Shown in pieces: positions 1 through 8,912 of a stretch of DNA of 64,000 nucleotides. Origin of the DNA: Alteromonas lipotrueae (GTDB lineage: Bacteria; Pseudomonadota; Gammaproteobacteria; Enterobacterales; Alteromonadaceae). The stretch lies in the NCBI RefSeq assembly GCF_019249215.1, contig NZ_JAESDI010000005.1, positions 186,001 through 250,000 of the forward strand. Direction: 5' to 3'. The translations under genes were made by a program, and so were the position numbers. The notes beneath the pieces were generated by a model. It searched no databases, was not told the origin of the DNA, and saw nothing but the letters and a program-made list of their open reading frames with translations. The first letter of the stretch is position 1. Every line of letters begins with the position of its first letter.

Positions 1-2418
1 GGTAACGAGCAAACTCGTTGGATGAAATTTGGCCTTATTGTAGTTAGTGGCGCGTTAATAGGTGCTACATGGTTGGCGAGTTTAGGGTATTGGCACCTAT
101 CTTGGCAACTACCACAGAGCAAAATTCAACAAGATGTCACAATTAATGCGGTAGTTGACCATGGCGGCTGTCTCAGTGGTCAAAAAAGCGCCGTGGGTAG
201 CCAAGAAAATAGAGTAAATACACAAACCTCGGAAAAAATCGAAAGTGTAGCAAACGTAGGAATATCTAAACCTTCCCAAAGCGCAGGGTATGAAAAAGAT
301 AAACAGCGATTTATGGCGTATGTCGTCAACGTCAAAGCCATAGACGATATAGCACTGAAATTCACTCGAAAAATGACATTGAGCCATCGCGTGACGGGCA
401 TATGCTTACACAACGGCGACAAATTTACTGCCATAGCGAAATTAAAACCTGCCTACGGAACCCTCAACCCAGTAGGCTTCAATCGGCAACAATACCTTGC
501 CAGCCAAGAAATTGTTGCTACGGGTTATATCAAACAGTTACACAGTGAAACCGTGGTTCACAACCATAGCACTCGTCACAATATGTCGAGTTTTTTATCT
601 ACACTGCCCCTTATTCAAATGCGCTGGTTTCAGGCGTTATTGATTGGGGAACGTAGTCTGTTGACCAAAGAAGACTGGCAAACCATTGGGCAAACGGGTA
701 CCGCACATATATTCAGTATATCGGGAATGCACTTATCCATTATCGCCATGACGGCATTTTATGCCTGTAGTGCGGTGATTCTTTTCGCCAGCAGCATGGC
801 GAATGGGAAGTATGCTTTTATAAACCTAAGGGGCTACGTATTAACAACCTTGATTATTAGTGCGGCCCTCTATGTCATGTTAAGCGGTATGGCGCTGCCT
901 GTGGTAAGGGCCTTTGTTTTATTGTTAGTGGGTATAGGCTTTGCTGTATTCAATAGTGTGTTACGGCCATTTCATATGGGCGTTTTCATGCTGTTCACTT
1001 GTATTGTGTTGTTTCCTTTGTCGTTGCTGCAAGCCAGCTTTTACTTAAGTATTGGCGCGGTGATGAGTATTTGGCTGCTTAATTGGCGATTTCGGTTTCA
1101 AGCAATGCCTTGGTATAAGGCATTATGCTGCATGCAGTTAGGGGTTAGTATTGCGATGGCGCCTATCACCCTATTATGGTTTGGTACGGCTAGTACTATA
1201 GGGATTTTCGTTAACCTCTTTGTATTGCCTATCATTACACTTATTCTTCCTGTTGCATTGCTTGCCGTGATGGCGGGGTATTATATTCCTGCCAGTTTAG
1301 GTTTTGCTATTTGGGTGTTACTCAAAATAGATAGGGTATTAGGCTGGCTTTTAGCGTGTTTGAGCGAAGCGGCATCTTGGCCAATAAGCGCTATTCACTT
1401 TTATCCCACCACAGGCACAGTGATTTGCCTGCTTATCGCCATGTTATTAACAATATTACCCAGGTGGCGATACAAATGGGCCTGTGTGTTATTGCTAATA
1501 CTCCCCGTTACCTTCTCCTTTATTCATTCTTCTCCAACTCGCTGGTTTGTAAATGTGTTTGATGCTGGGCAGGGAACGGCAATTGCGCTAACAAAGGGGC
1601 CCCAAGCCATCATTATTGATACAGGGCCTATGTATAACGGTGAAGCGCCATTAGCGAGTAAGGTTATACCTGCATTCCTCAAGCGAAATAACAGTGAACA
1701 AGTAGATATGGTTATTCATAGTCATGGCGATACTGATCACGCAGGGGGGGAAAAACCATTCAAAGCCTGGTTAGACAACAAAGGTATTCAACCAACATGG
1801 ATAAGCCCGATAGAGGGATGTGAGCGCGGTAGGGTAATAAACTGGCAAGGGTTAACACTTACCTTTTTATGGCCTGTAAAAGGGAATCAAGAAGACAGTA
1901 ATGCCATGTCTTGCGTGATTAAAATTGATGATGGACACCACAGTATTCTGCTTCCTGGTGATATTGAACGAGCAAGTGAGTATGCCATACTGCATGCAGA
2001 AAAAAGGCGAATGGCAGTGGGAGTTGATGCGAGAAAAAACGGCTTTCAAGATGATAAAAGTAACTACAAAAAAATGACAGTACGTGCTGATGTGTTAATT
2101 GCACCACATCATGGCAGTAAAACCTCATCCACCGATATATGGATCCAAAGTGTTTCCCCTGATGTGGTTATTTATACCCAAGGGTATGAAAATAGATGGA
2201 AATTTCCAAGCAAATCTGTTTTTTCTCGCTACCAGCATTATGGCGTTCGCCAGTTTACCACTAGCGAATTTGGTTTCATTCGACTTGAGTTCGCAGAAGG
2301 TGACTATATAGTTAGTTCAGAACGAAAGGACACCCAAAACCGATGGTATTTGCCAAGTTACACGCCTAGGCACCTTGTTTCTTCAGAATCTGAATTGAAA
2401 AATGAGGACAATTTCTAA
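1..2418 (+). CDS. comEC: ComEC/Rec2-family DNA uptake channel, 5'-partial
   Basis: Inner-membrane channel that carries single-stranded DNA into the cytoplasm during natural transformation. The N-terminal third has an OB-like region. A competence domain of many hydrophobic helices follows; its core includes ISGMHLSI near residue 233 (counted from the first ATG at 22). The C-terminal third is a metallo-beta-lactamase-like domain with the metal motif HSHGDTDH and later APHHGSKTSS. The first ATG is at 22, but the frame stays open back to base 1 and no convincing ribosome site precedes that ATG. From memory of E. coli ComEC, several dozen N-terminal residues are missing, so the true start is probably upstream of the window. 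It ends 92 nt before msbA, the usual gammaproteobacterial neighbour. Confidence 0.93.
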   Translation, partial: GNEQTRWMKFGLIVVSGALIGATWLASLGYWHLSWQLPQSKIQQDVTINAVVDHGGCLSGQKSAVGSQENRVNTQTSEKIESVANVGISKPSQSAGYEKDKQRFMAYVVNVKAIDDIALKFTRKMTLSHRVTGICLHNGDKFTAIAKLKPAYGTLNPVGFNRQQYLASQEIVATGYIKQLHSETVVHNHSTRHNMSSFLSTLPLIQMRWFQALLIGERSLLTKEDWQTIGQTGTAHIFSISGMHLSIIAMTAFYACSAVILFASSMANGKYAFINLRGYVLTTLIISAALYVMLSGMALPVVRAFVLLLVGIGFAVFNSVLRPFHMGVFMLFTCIVLFPLSLLQASFYLSIGAVMSIWLLNWRFRFQAMPWYKALCCMQLGVSIAMAPITLLWFGTASTIGIFVNLFVLPIITLILPVALLAVMAGYYIPASLGFAIWVLLKIDRVLGWLLACLSEAASWPISAIHFYPTTGTVICLLIAMLLTILPRWRYKWACVLLLILPVTFSFIHSSPTRWFVNVFDAGQGTAIALTKGPQAIIIDTGPMYNGEAPLASKVIPAFLKRNNSEQVDMVIHSHGDTDHAGGEKPFKAWLDNKGIQPTWISPIEGCERGRVINWQGLTLTFLWPVKGNQEDSNAMSCVIKIDDGHHSILLPGDIERASEYAILHAEKRRMAVGVDARKNGFQDDKSNYKKMTVRADVLIAPHHGSKTSSTDIWIQSVSPDVVIYTQGYENRWKFPSKSVFSRYQHYGVRQFTTSEFGFIRLEFAEGDYIVSSERKDTQNRWYLPSYTPRHLVSSESELKNEDNF

Positions 2419-2481
2419 GCAAAGCATGGGGTTGATTAGGGAAATTACTCAAGTACTAGTACAATAGCTAGGGTGAAAGTA

Positions 2482-2511
2482 ATGAATAACGAACAGGTTA
2501 AAACACTTTGA
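2482..2511 (+). CDS. Possible 9-codon leader peptide coupled to msbA
   Basis: A short open frame encoding MNNEQVKTL begins with ATG after a good Shine-Dalgarno-like AGGGTG at about 2470. It stops with a TGA that overlaps the msbA ATG (TGATG). This arrangement would allow translational coupling. Alternatively it is the real msbA N-terminus separated by a one-base difference: one extra T in the CTTTG run would join the two frames. Expression is unproven. Confidence 0.3.
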   Translation: MNNEQVKTL

Positions 2512-4256
2512 TGCAACAAACCGATCCGTCGGCCTTCCAGGTTAAACGCTTTTTACGCTATCTGCGTGAATTTAAACTCCCTTTCTTCGTTGCCGTTATT
2601 GGCATGGTGGGCTACTCCGCAGTAGATACTTTCGTATTTGCACAATTGCAGCCCATGATTGACGAGTCACTAGGGAAAAATGATCAGGCGTACTTACGAT
2701 TAGCTGCGTATGCGATAGTCCCGTTGTTTTTATTAAGGGGACTATTTAACTTTCTTGGTACCTATACATTAACGTGGATTGGTTCCCAGGTCGTCATGCG
2801 TATGCGACAACAGTTGTTCGATAAATATATCCATTTACCGGTGTCATTCCACGATACCCAAGCAGTGGGGGCGTTAATTAGTAAAGTGACCTACGACACC
2901 GAACAAGTTGCCAATGCTTCTGGTAAAGCCTTGTTAACCTTGGTTCGGGAAGGGGCGCTTGTTATTGGACTACTCGCGGTAATGTTTTATTACTCATGGC
3001 AGTTATCTATTATCTTCTTGTTAATTGGCCCTTTAGTTGCCGTTATTGTCTCATTCGTGAGTAAGCGGTTTAGAGTGGTGAGTCGAAACATTCAACAAGC
3101 GATGGGCAATTTAACCTCTGCGGTAGAGCAGGCGGTAAAAGGCCATAAAGTGGTCATTATGTTTGGTGGGCAAACCATCGAACAAAAACGCTTCGAGCAG
3201 AAAAATAATAATAACCGCCAACAAACCATGAAGCTTGCGGTTACCCAAATTTTAAGTGTGTCGTCTATTCAGGTTATTGCGTCTGTTGCGTTAGCCGTAG
3301 TGCTTTATATTGCCAGTACGCCGGGCATGGTTGAAAAGCTCTCTGCGGGTGTATTTATCAACGTGGTGTTTTGTATGGTGATGCTACTAAAACCTTTGAA
3401 GCAACTGACGACGATTAATAATGAGTTTCAAAAAGGCATGACTGCCTGCGTAAGCGTATTTGAAATATTAGATAGGGAAAACGAAGCCGATTCAGGCGAC
3501 ATAAAAGTAGAGCGTGCAGTTGGAAAAATTGAATTCGATGATGTGACCTTTACTTACCCAGGCAAGCATTCGCCTGCGTTAACGAACGTGTCGTTTACCG
3601 CAGAACCTGGCCACTCTGTTGCTTTGGTAGGGCGTTCTGGAAGCGGAAAGTCGACCATTTCGTCGCTGCTTACCCGATTTTATTCACCACAAAGTGGGCA
3701 AGTCAGGTTGGATGACAACCCTTTAGACAGTATTGCTTTGAAATCGCTACGGGCGCAGTTTGCAGTAGTGTCGCAAAACGTAACATTGTTTAACGACTCT
3801 ATTGCCAATAACATTGCTTATGGTGCAAAAGAAACCGTGTCGCAGGCCAAAATTGAGCAAGCCTGTAAAATGGCGCATGTGGATGAGTTTTTAGGCAATT
3901 TGCCTGAAGGTATCGATACCGTTATTGGGGAAAATGGTCTTATGTTATCTGGCGGTCAACGCCAACGTATTGCTATTGCCCGCGCTATTTTAGCCGATGC
4001 GCCTATTCTGATTTTAGACGAAGCGACCTCGGCGCTAGATACGGAATCGGAAAGACTCATTCAAGATGCATTAGAAACATTGCAAAAACGTTGTACCAGT
4101 ATTGTGGTAGCACACAGGTTATCGACGATTGAAAATGCCGACACTATCATGGTGGTTGAGCAAGGTCGTATTATTGAAAGTGGTAAGCATCACGAGTTAC
4201 TAGCGAAAGGTGGGCATTATGCGCAGCTTCACGCGCTACAGTTTGGTGATAACTAA
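2511..4256 (+). CDS. msbA: Lipid A flippase ATP-binding/permease MsbA
   Basis: Homodimeric ABC exporter that flips core-lipid A across the inner membrane using ATP. The first ~320 residues form the six-helix transmembrane domain. The nucleotide-binding domain follows, with Walker A GRSGSGKST at residues 374-382, the signature LSGGQ at 479-483, Walker B ILILDEATSALD and the switch histidine in VAHRLS. The length of 581 residues equals the E. coli protein (582). A TTG at 2508 is in frame one codon earlier; ATG 2511 is preferred. It is directly followed by lpxK with no gap, the classic msbA-lpxK pair. Confidence 0.97.
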   Translation: MQQTDPSAFQVKRFLRYLREFKLPFFVAVIGMVGYSAVDTFVFAQLQPMIDESLGKNDQAYLRLAAYAIVPLFLLRGLFNFLGTYTLTWIGSQVVMRMRQQLFDKYIHLPVSFHDTQAVGALISKVTYDTEQVANASGKALLTLVREGALVIGLLAVMFYYSWQLSIIFLLIGPLVAVIVSFVSKRFRVVSRNIQQAMGNLTSAVEQAVKGHKVVIMFGGQTIEQKRFEQKNNNNRQQTMKLAVTQILSVSSIQVIASVALAVVLYIASTPGMVEKLSAGVFINVVFCMVMLLKPLKQLTTINNEFQKGMTACVSVFEILDRENEADSGDIKVERAVGKIEFDDVTFTYPGKHSPALTNVSFTAEPGHSVALVGRSGSGKSTISSLLTRFYSPQSGQVRLDDNPLDSIALKSLRAQFAVVSQNVTLFNDSIANNIAYGAKETVSQAKIEQACKMAHVDEFLGNLPEGIDTVIGENGLMLSGGQRQRIAIARAILADAPILILDEATSALDTESERLIQDALETLQKRCTSIVVAHRLSTIENADTIMVVEQGRIIESGKHHELLAKGGHYAQLHALQFGDN

Positions 4257-5267
4257 GTGAACCGTATGGTGAAGCGCTGGTACGCTGGTCACCCGCTAGT
4301 GTGGCTGTTATCGCCACTCGCGATACTTTTCTGGCTGATATCAGCTTTTCGTAGATTTTTGTTCTCTACAGGCCTGAAAAAAGTGTATCGCGGCCGTGCT
4401 AAGGTTATTGTAGTAGGCAATATTTCGGTTGGCGGTAACGGTAAAACCCCCGTAGTTCTTGCACTCGCGCAGTATTATCGCGAAAAAGGTATTCGAGTTG
4501 GTATTTTAAGTAGAGGGTATGGCGGTAAGTCTAGCTATTACCCTCGTCAAGTCACCGGTAATGATGATGCCAGTGAAGTAGGGGATGAACCTCGATTACT
4601 GACTATTCGCAGTCAAGTACCGGTGGTGATTGACCCCATACGTAGCCGAGGCGCAGATTATCTTTCAAATGATCTTAATTGCGACCTCATTATCTGTGAT
4701 GATGGTCTTCAACATTATGCGTTAGCAAGAGATGTTGAAGTGGTGGTAATGGACGAACGGTTAACCGGCAGTGGCTTTTTAATACCTATGGGGCCGCTTA
4801 GGGAAGCTCACTGGCGGCTGGCAACCGTAGATGCCATCGTGCATAACCGTGCTGACAATAAGATACCAAACCTTAAAGCAGGCCAAACACCTCAGTACCT
4901 TATGCACCTAGAGGCTTCAGAAGTGTGCTCTGTAACAAAGCCCACTGAGCAGACTGAGCTTACTAGCTTATCCGGTAAGACTATTACTGCCATGGCGGGT
5001 ATTGGTGCGCCTGAACGCTTTTTCTCGCAGTTAAAGAGTATGGGGCTAACGCTGTCAAGCACGTTACCTTTCCCTGACCATCACCAATTTACAGCAGATG
5101 AAATCCCATCAGGTACTGTGCTAATGACCGAAAAAGATGCGGTGAAGGTAAGTGATATCGCCCACAACGATTGTTGGTATTTGCCCGTTTCAGCAAATAT
5201 CGATCAGAAGTTTTTCACACAAATAGATAACAAGCTGGTTAATGCCGGCTTAACAATGACGCCTTAG
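4257..5267 (+). CDS. lpxK: Tetraacyldisaccharide 4'-kinase
   Basis: Phosphorylates the 4' position of the tetraacyldisaccharide-1-phosphate intermediate to give lipid IVA, at the inner-membrane surface. The N-terminal 35 residues contain a hydrophobic anchor (WLLSPLAILFWLISAF). The P-loop GNISVGGNGKT is at residues 54-64, followed by LSRGYGG and the DDGLQH motif typical of LpxK. The start is a GTG immediately after the msbA stop codon, and an ATG three codons later is an alternative. The zero-gap arrangement indicates co-transcription and coupling with msbA. Confidence 0.96.
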   Translation: MNRMVKRWYAGHPLVWLLSPLAILFWLISAFRRFLFSTGLKKVYRGRAKVIVVGNISVGGNGKTPVVLALAQYYREKGIRVGILSRGYGGKSSYYPRQVTGNDDASEVGDEPRLLTIRSQVPVVIDPIRSRGADYLSNDLNCDLIICDDGLQHYALARDVEVVVMDERLTGSGFLIPMGPLREAHWRLATVDAIVHNRADNKIPNLKAGQTPQYLMHLEASEVCSVTKPTEQTELTSLSGKTITAMAGIGAPERFFSQLKSMGLTLSSTLPFPDHHQFTADEIPSGTVLMTEKDAVKVSDIAHNDCWYLPVSANIDQKFFTQIDNKLVNAGLTMTP

Positions 5268-5283
5268 CAAGCAAGGAAATACA

Positions 5284-5478
5284 ATGGTATTTGATAACAA
5301 ATTATTAGAAGTACTGGCATGCCCAGTGTGCAAAGGGAAGTTGGTGCTTAATGATGAAAAAGATAAGCTAATCTGCCGCTTTGACCGTTTGGCTTACGAC
5401 ATTAAAGACGGTATTCCGGTGCTTATCGAAAGCAAAGCAACGGTAATGACACTCGATGAAGTAGACGCAACGCGATAG
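5284..5478 (+). CDS. Trm112/YcaR-family small protein
   Basis: A 64-residue protein of the Trm112p/YcaR family (UPF0434). It begins [20 protein letters not shown] and contains one CPVC knuckle, then the IKDGIPVLI segment found throughout the family. In eukaryotes Trm112 activates methyltransferases; the role of the bacterial protein is not established. It lies 16 nt after lpxK and 7 nt before kdsB, the same position as ycaR in E. coli, so it is clearly part of this operon. Confidence 0.93.
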   Translation: MVFDNKLLEVLACPVCKGKLVLNDEKDKLICRFDRLAYDIKDGIPVLIESKATVMTLDEVDATR

Positions 5479-5485
5479 GTGTGTG

Positions 5486-6235
5486 ATGGCATTTACAGTA
5501 GTTATTCCCGCACGATATGGCTCTAGCCGTTTTCCAGGTAAACCTCTGGCTGATATTAACGGTAAACCCATGATTCAGCATGTGGTGGAGCGAGCCACTG
5601 AGGCGGGGGCTGAGCGAATAATAGTCGCCACTGACGATATGCGTATTGCCGATGCCGCTAACCAATTTGCTCATGTTTGTATGACGGCCGTTACACACCA
5701 GTCAGGCACCGAACGTATTGCCGAGGTAATTGAGAAAGAAAATATAGCTGCCGATAGTATTGTGGTTAATGTACAAGGCGATGAACCTTTCATTCCTGCT
5801 GCAAACATTAAGCAAGTGGCGAGTAATTTATCGAATGCACCTCAATGTGTGATGGCTACCTTGTCTACGCCTATTTTAGAAAGCGACGATGTATTTAACC
5901 CTAATATGGTTAAAGTACTGGTAAATGCACATAAAGAGGCGATGTATTTTTCTCGTTCCGCTATCCCATTTGAACGTGATCGTATGATGGAAAACCGTCA
6001 AAGTGCTGATCCTAAATTGTATTTTAGACATATAGGCATTTATGCGTACCGTGCACAATACGTGCAGCAGTATGTTAGTTATCAGCCTAGTGCCCTTGAG
6101 CAAATTGAATCTCTCGAGCAGCTTAGGGCATTGTGGTATGGCGACAAAATCCATTGCGACGTAGCAGATGCTAAACCACCCGTTGGCATAGACACGCCTG
6201 AGGATCTTGCGCGTTTGCTGGCATCGTTAGGGTAA
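5486..6235 (+). CDS. kdsB: 3-deoxy-manno-octulosonate cytidylyltransferase
   Basis: Activates Kdo with CTP to CMP-Kdo, the donor for the first core sugar of lipopolysaccharide; cytoplasmic. The N-terminus [19 protein letters not shown] carries the nucleotide-binding signature. NVQGDEPFI near residue 98 and the later HIGIYAYR are family-typical. ATG 5486 is chosen because AGGTG at ~5478 is well spaced and the protein then aligns with E. coli KdsB; an in-frame GTG lies one codon earlier. It is the last gene of the msbA-lpxK-trm112-kdsB run and shares the lipid A/Kdo theme. Confidence 0.97.
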   Translation: MAFTVVIPARYGSSRFPGKPLADINGKPMIQHVVERATEAGAERIIVATDDMRIADAANQFAHVCMTAVTHQSGTERIAEVIEKENIAADSIVVNVQGDEPFIPAANIKQVASNLSNAPQCVMATLSTPILESDDVFNPNMVKVLVNAHKEAMYFSRSAIPFERDRMMENRQSADPKLYFRHIGIYAYRAQYVQQYVSYQPSALEQIESLEQLRALWYGDKIHCDVADAKPPVGIDTPEDLARLLASLG

Positions 6236-6329
6236 GCCGCGCTTTTTATTCGCTTTTTTAGCGGCTGAAAAAAACGAGTAATCATCAAAAAAAGCCAAAA
6301 GATATTCCGGTATTCAAATGCAAAAATGA

Positions 6330-6350
6330 TTAGCCTGCTGAAAGGCTAAT
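6330..6350 (+). terminator. Weak hairpin after kdsB
   Basis: Inverted repeat TTAGCC...GGCTAA with an 8-nt loop between kdsB and the next gene, without a clean T-run. A second inverted repeat, AGCCGC...GCGGCT, lies at about 6234-6267 next to the kdsB stop. Either could end the operon, but neither is a textbook terminator. Confidence 0.3.
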
Positions 6351-6470
6351 TAAGCGTTGCCAATAACTGGTTAACACTGGCATTCATTGTGAATACATGT
6401 CATCGACTTTTTCGGCATAGCATTTGTATTTATATTTGTAGCGTGCAGCATATAAATAGGGAGCGTTAAA

Positions 6471-7130
6471 ATGAACGTAGTCATTACAGGGGGCAACCGC
6501 GGTATTGGTCTAGCCCTGGTTAAGCAATATAAAGCGAAAGGCGCGACGGTGTACGCCACCTGTCGCAATAGTTGTGATGAGCTTAATTCATCTGGCGTTA
6601 AAGTGATCACGGGTGTTGATGTATCGCAGCCAGATACGCTGGCTGATAGTTTAGCGGAGCTAGCAGACGTTAAGATTGATTTGCTTATTAATAACGCTGG
6701 CGTGTTAGGCAAAGAAACCTTAGATGACTGGGAACCTCACACCATAGATTATCAGTTTAGAGTGAATGCGATGGGGCCTCTGCTTGTCACACAAACTCTT
6801 CTTCCATCAATGGCCGACAACAGTAAGATAGCCATGATCACCAGCAGAATGGGCTCTATGACCGATAACACCTCTGGCGGTTACTACGGGTATAGAATGT
6901 CGAAAGCGGCGCTAAATGCTGCTGGTGTGTCATTAGCAAACGATCTCAAGCCACAAGGGATCGCGGTAGGTTTATTTCACCCAGGGTTTGTGCAAACTGA
7001 AATGGTGAATGGAAGTGGTGATATTGATGCAGGTACCTCTGCTGAAAGATTGGTCGCTCGCATCGACGAAATGACCCTTGATAGTGCAGGGCGTTTTATA
7101 CATTCAAATGGTGATGAACTGCCTTGGTAA
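6471..7130 (+). CDS. Short-chain dehydrogenase/reductase (C-factor-like)
   Basis: A 219-residue NAD(P)-dependent SDR. The Rossmann glycine motif is TGGNRGIG (residues 6-13), NNAG follows near residue 74, and the catalytic Tyr-Lys pair is in YRMSKAALN, with an upstream TSRMGS serine. The proline-glycine loop is FHPGFVQTEM. The short length and overall pattern recall the CsgA/C-factor-like SDR subgroup. Substrate cannot be told from sequence. A clear ribosome site (AGGGAG) precedes ATG 6471. It stands alone, ending at a strong bidirectional terminator shared with rimO. Confidence 0.88.
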   Translation: MNVVITGGNRGIGLALVKQYKAKGATVYATCRNSCDELNSSGVKVITGVDVSQPDTLADSLAELADVKIDLLINNAGVLGKETLDDWEPHTIDYQFRVNAMGPLLVTQTLLPSMADNSKIAMITSRMGSMTDNTSGGYYGYRMSKAALNAAGVSLANDLKPQGIAVGLFHPGFVQTEMVNGSGDIDAGTSAERLVARIDEMTLDSAGRFIHSNGDELPW

Positions 7131-7180
7131 GTGCGCAGTAACTTCTGTCTGATTGCGCTTTCGGCATACAATTAACTAAA

Positions 7181-7217
7181 AAAAACCGGTAGCTCCTTAG
7201 GAACTACCGGTTTTTTG
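7181..7217. terminator. Bidirectional intrinsic terminator
   Basis: A hairpin with stem ACCGGTAG/CTACCGGT, extended by TCC/GGA, has an A-run on the left and a T-run on the right. It works as a terminator for the SDR gene on the plus strand and for rimO on the minus strand. Confidence 0.9.
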
Positions 7218-7288
7218 TTTATTATATTGTCATTATTTTGAACGACTTGTTGAAAACCTAGTGGCCATTTCTATGATTAATCTTGGCT

Positions 7289-8719
7289 TTAGTCTTCGTC
7301 TTGATCTTCAGACAGTACCGCCCACACATCGTGTTCGTTAGCATGAATGACTTCAGCCCACACCCGTTGACCAGGTTTCACGTCATATACGCCATTAAGG
7401 TGAACTAGCCCATCAACTTCAGGCGCATCGGCATAAGTTCGGCCTACAGCGCCTTCGCTGTCTACGCTGTCGATAACCACTTGGTATTCATTACCAATGC
7501 GCGCTTGTAAACGCTGTGCACTAATTTCACCCTGAACTTCCATGAAGCGTGCTAAACGTTCTTGTTTAACGTCTTCAGGCACAGGATCAGGTAAGTCGTT
7601 GGCGCGAGCACCTTCAACCGGTGAGTAAGCAAATGCACCTACGCGATCTAACTGTGCTTCACGAATAAAGTCGAGTAACTCTTCAAACTCTTCTTCGGTT
7701 TCACCCGGAAAACCTACGATAAAGGTTGAACGGATAACCAATGAAGGGCAGGCTTCACGCCATTTCTTAACGCGCTCTAGGGTGCGATCTGCACTACCAG
7801 GGCGTTTCATTAAACGTAAGATACGCTTATTGGCATGCTGAAACGGGATATCAAGGTAAGGTAGAATTTTACCTTCATTCATGAGTGGAATAAGGTCGTC
7901 GACATGTGGGTAGGGATAAACATAGTGAAGACGCACCCAAGTGCCCATTTCACCCAGTTTTTCACACAACTGTTGCATGTGAGTTTTAACGGGCATGCCA
8001 TCCCAGAAGCCTGTTCTGTGCTTCACATCAACACCGTATGCACTGGTGTCTTGTGAAATAACCAATAGCTCTTTAACACCAGCGGCTTTGAGACGCTTTG
8101 CTTCGTCTAAAACACTGCCCACAGGGCGGCTTACAAGGTCGCCACGCATCGATGGAATGATGCAGAAAGTACACCTGTGGTTACAACCTTCTGAGATTTT
8201 TAAATACGCGTAATGACGAGGCGTAAGTTTAACACCGTGATCGGGCACTAAATGTTCAAACGGATTATGTTGAGGCTTAGGTAAATGTTCGTGAACTTGC
8301 TCAACTACCGACTCATAAGCGTGAGGGCCGGTAATAGCCAGTACATTAGGGTGTACTTCACGGATTTCATCTTCTTTAATGCCCAAACAGCCAGTTACAA
8401 TGACTTTGCCGTTTTCTTTGAGCGCTTCACCAATGGTATCAAGTGACTCTTCTACCGCCGCATCAATAAAGCCGCAGGTATTAACAATAACCAAATCAGC
8501 ATCGTTGTATGTAGGAACAACATCGTAGCCCTCGGTACGTAACTGCGTAAGAATGCGTTCGGAGTCTACCAAGTTTTTTGGGCAGCCTAAGCTGACAAAC
8601 CCAATGCGGGCGCCGTTGCTTGCACCTGTACTACGATTTTCAGTCAGTGTTTTGACTGGTGTTTCTAAAGTAGTGGTTTTGTTTGCTGCTTTACTTGGAT
8701 TAAAGGTTTCTACAGTCAT
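7289..8719 (-). CDS. rimO: Ribosomal protein S12 methylthiotransferase RimO
   Basis: Radical-SAM enzyme that adds a methylthio group to the conserved aspartate of ribosomal protein S12. The N-terminal UPF0004 domain has its three cluster cysteines at C46, C82 and C111 (SLGCPKN, NTCGF, TGCL). The radical-SAM CxxxCxxC is C179-C183-C186 ([10 protein letters not shown]). A TRAM domain occupies the last ~65 residues. At 476 residues it is about 35 longer than E. coli RimO, owing to a Thr/Asn-rich N-terminal extension before [12 protein letters not shown] later start is possible, but no internal Met is visible there. Confidence 0.96.
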   Translation of the reverse strand: MTVETFNPSKAANKTTTLETPVKTLTENRSTGASNGARIGFVSLGCPKNLVDSERILTQLRTEGYDVVPTYNDADLVIVNTCGFIDAAVEESLDTIGEALKENGKVIVTGCLGIKEDEIREVHPNVLAITGPHAYESVVEQVHEHLPKPQHNPFEHLVPDHGVKLTPRHYAYLKISEGCNHRCTFCIIPSMRGDLVSRPVGSVLDEAKRLKAAGVKELLVISQDTSAYGVDVKHRTGFWDGMPVKTHMQQLCEKLGEMGTWVRLHYVYPYPHVDDLIPLMNEGKILPYLDIPFQHANKRILRLMKRPGSADRTLERVKKWREACPSLVIRSTFIVGFPGETEEEFEELLDFIREAQLDRVGAFAYSPVEGARANDLPDPVPEDVKQERLARFMEVQGEISAQRLQARIGNEYQVVIDSVDSEGAVGRTYADAPEVDGLVHLNGVYDVKPGQRVWAEVIHANEHDVWAVLSEDQDED

Positions 8720-8912
8720 CTAAAATATCACCCGGTAAACGACGCTACTTGTGCCTAAAATGGCCGCGGATTATACAGTAAGTATGGCGGGTTCGCAGCT
8801 CTTTGAGGTAAAACTTTTTCAACTAAGAACAATACTGCTTATTAGTGGAATACTGAACAAAAATTCATCATACTCTTTTGCTCTTCTCATTTAGGATTTA
8901 CGGCAGGGCTTC

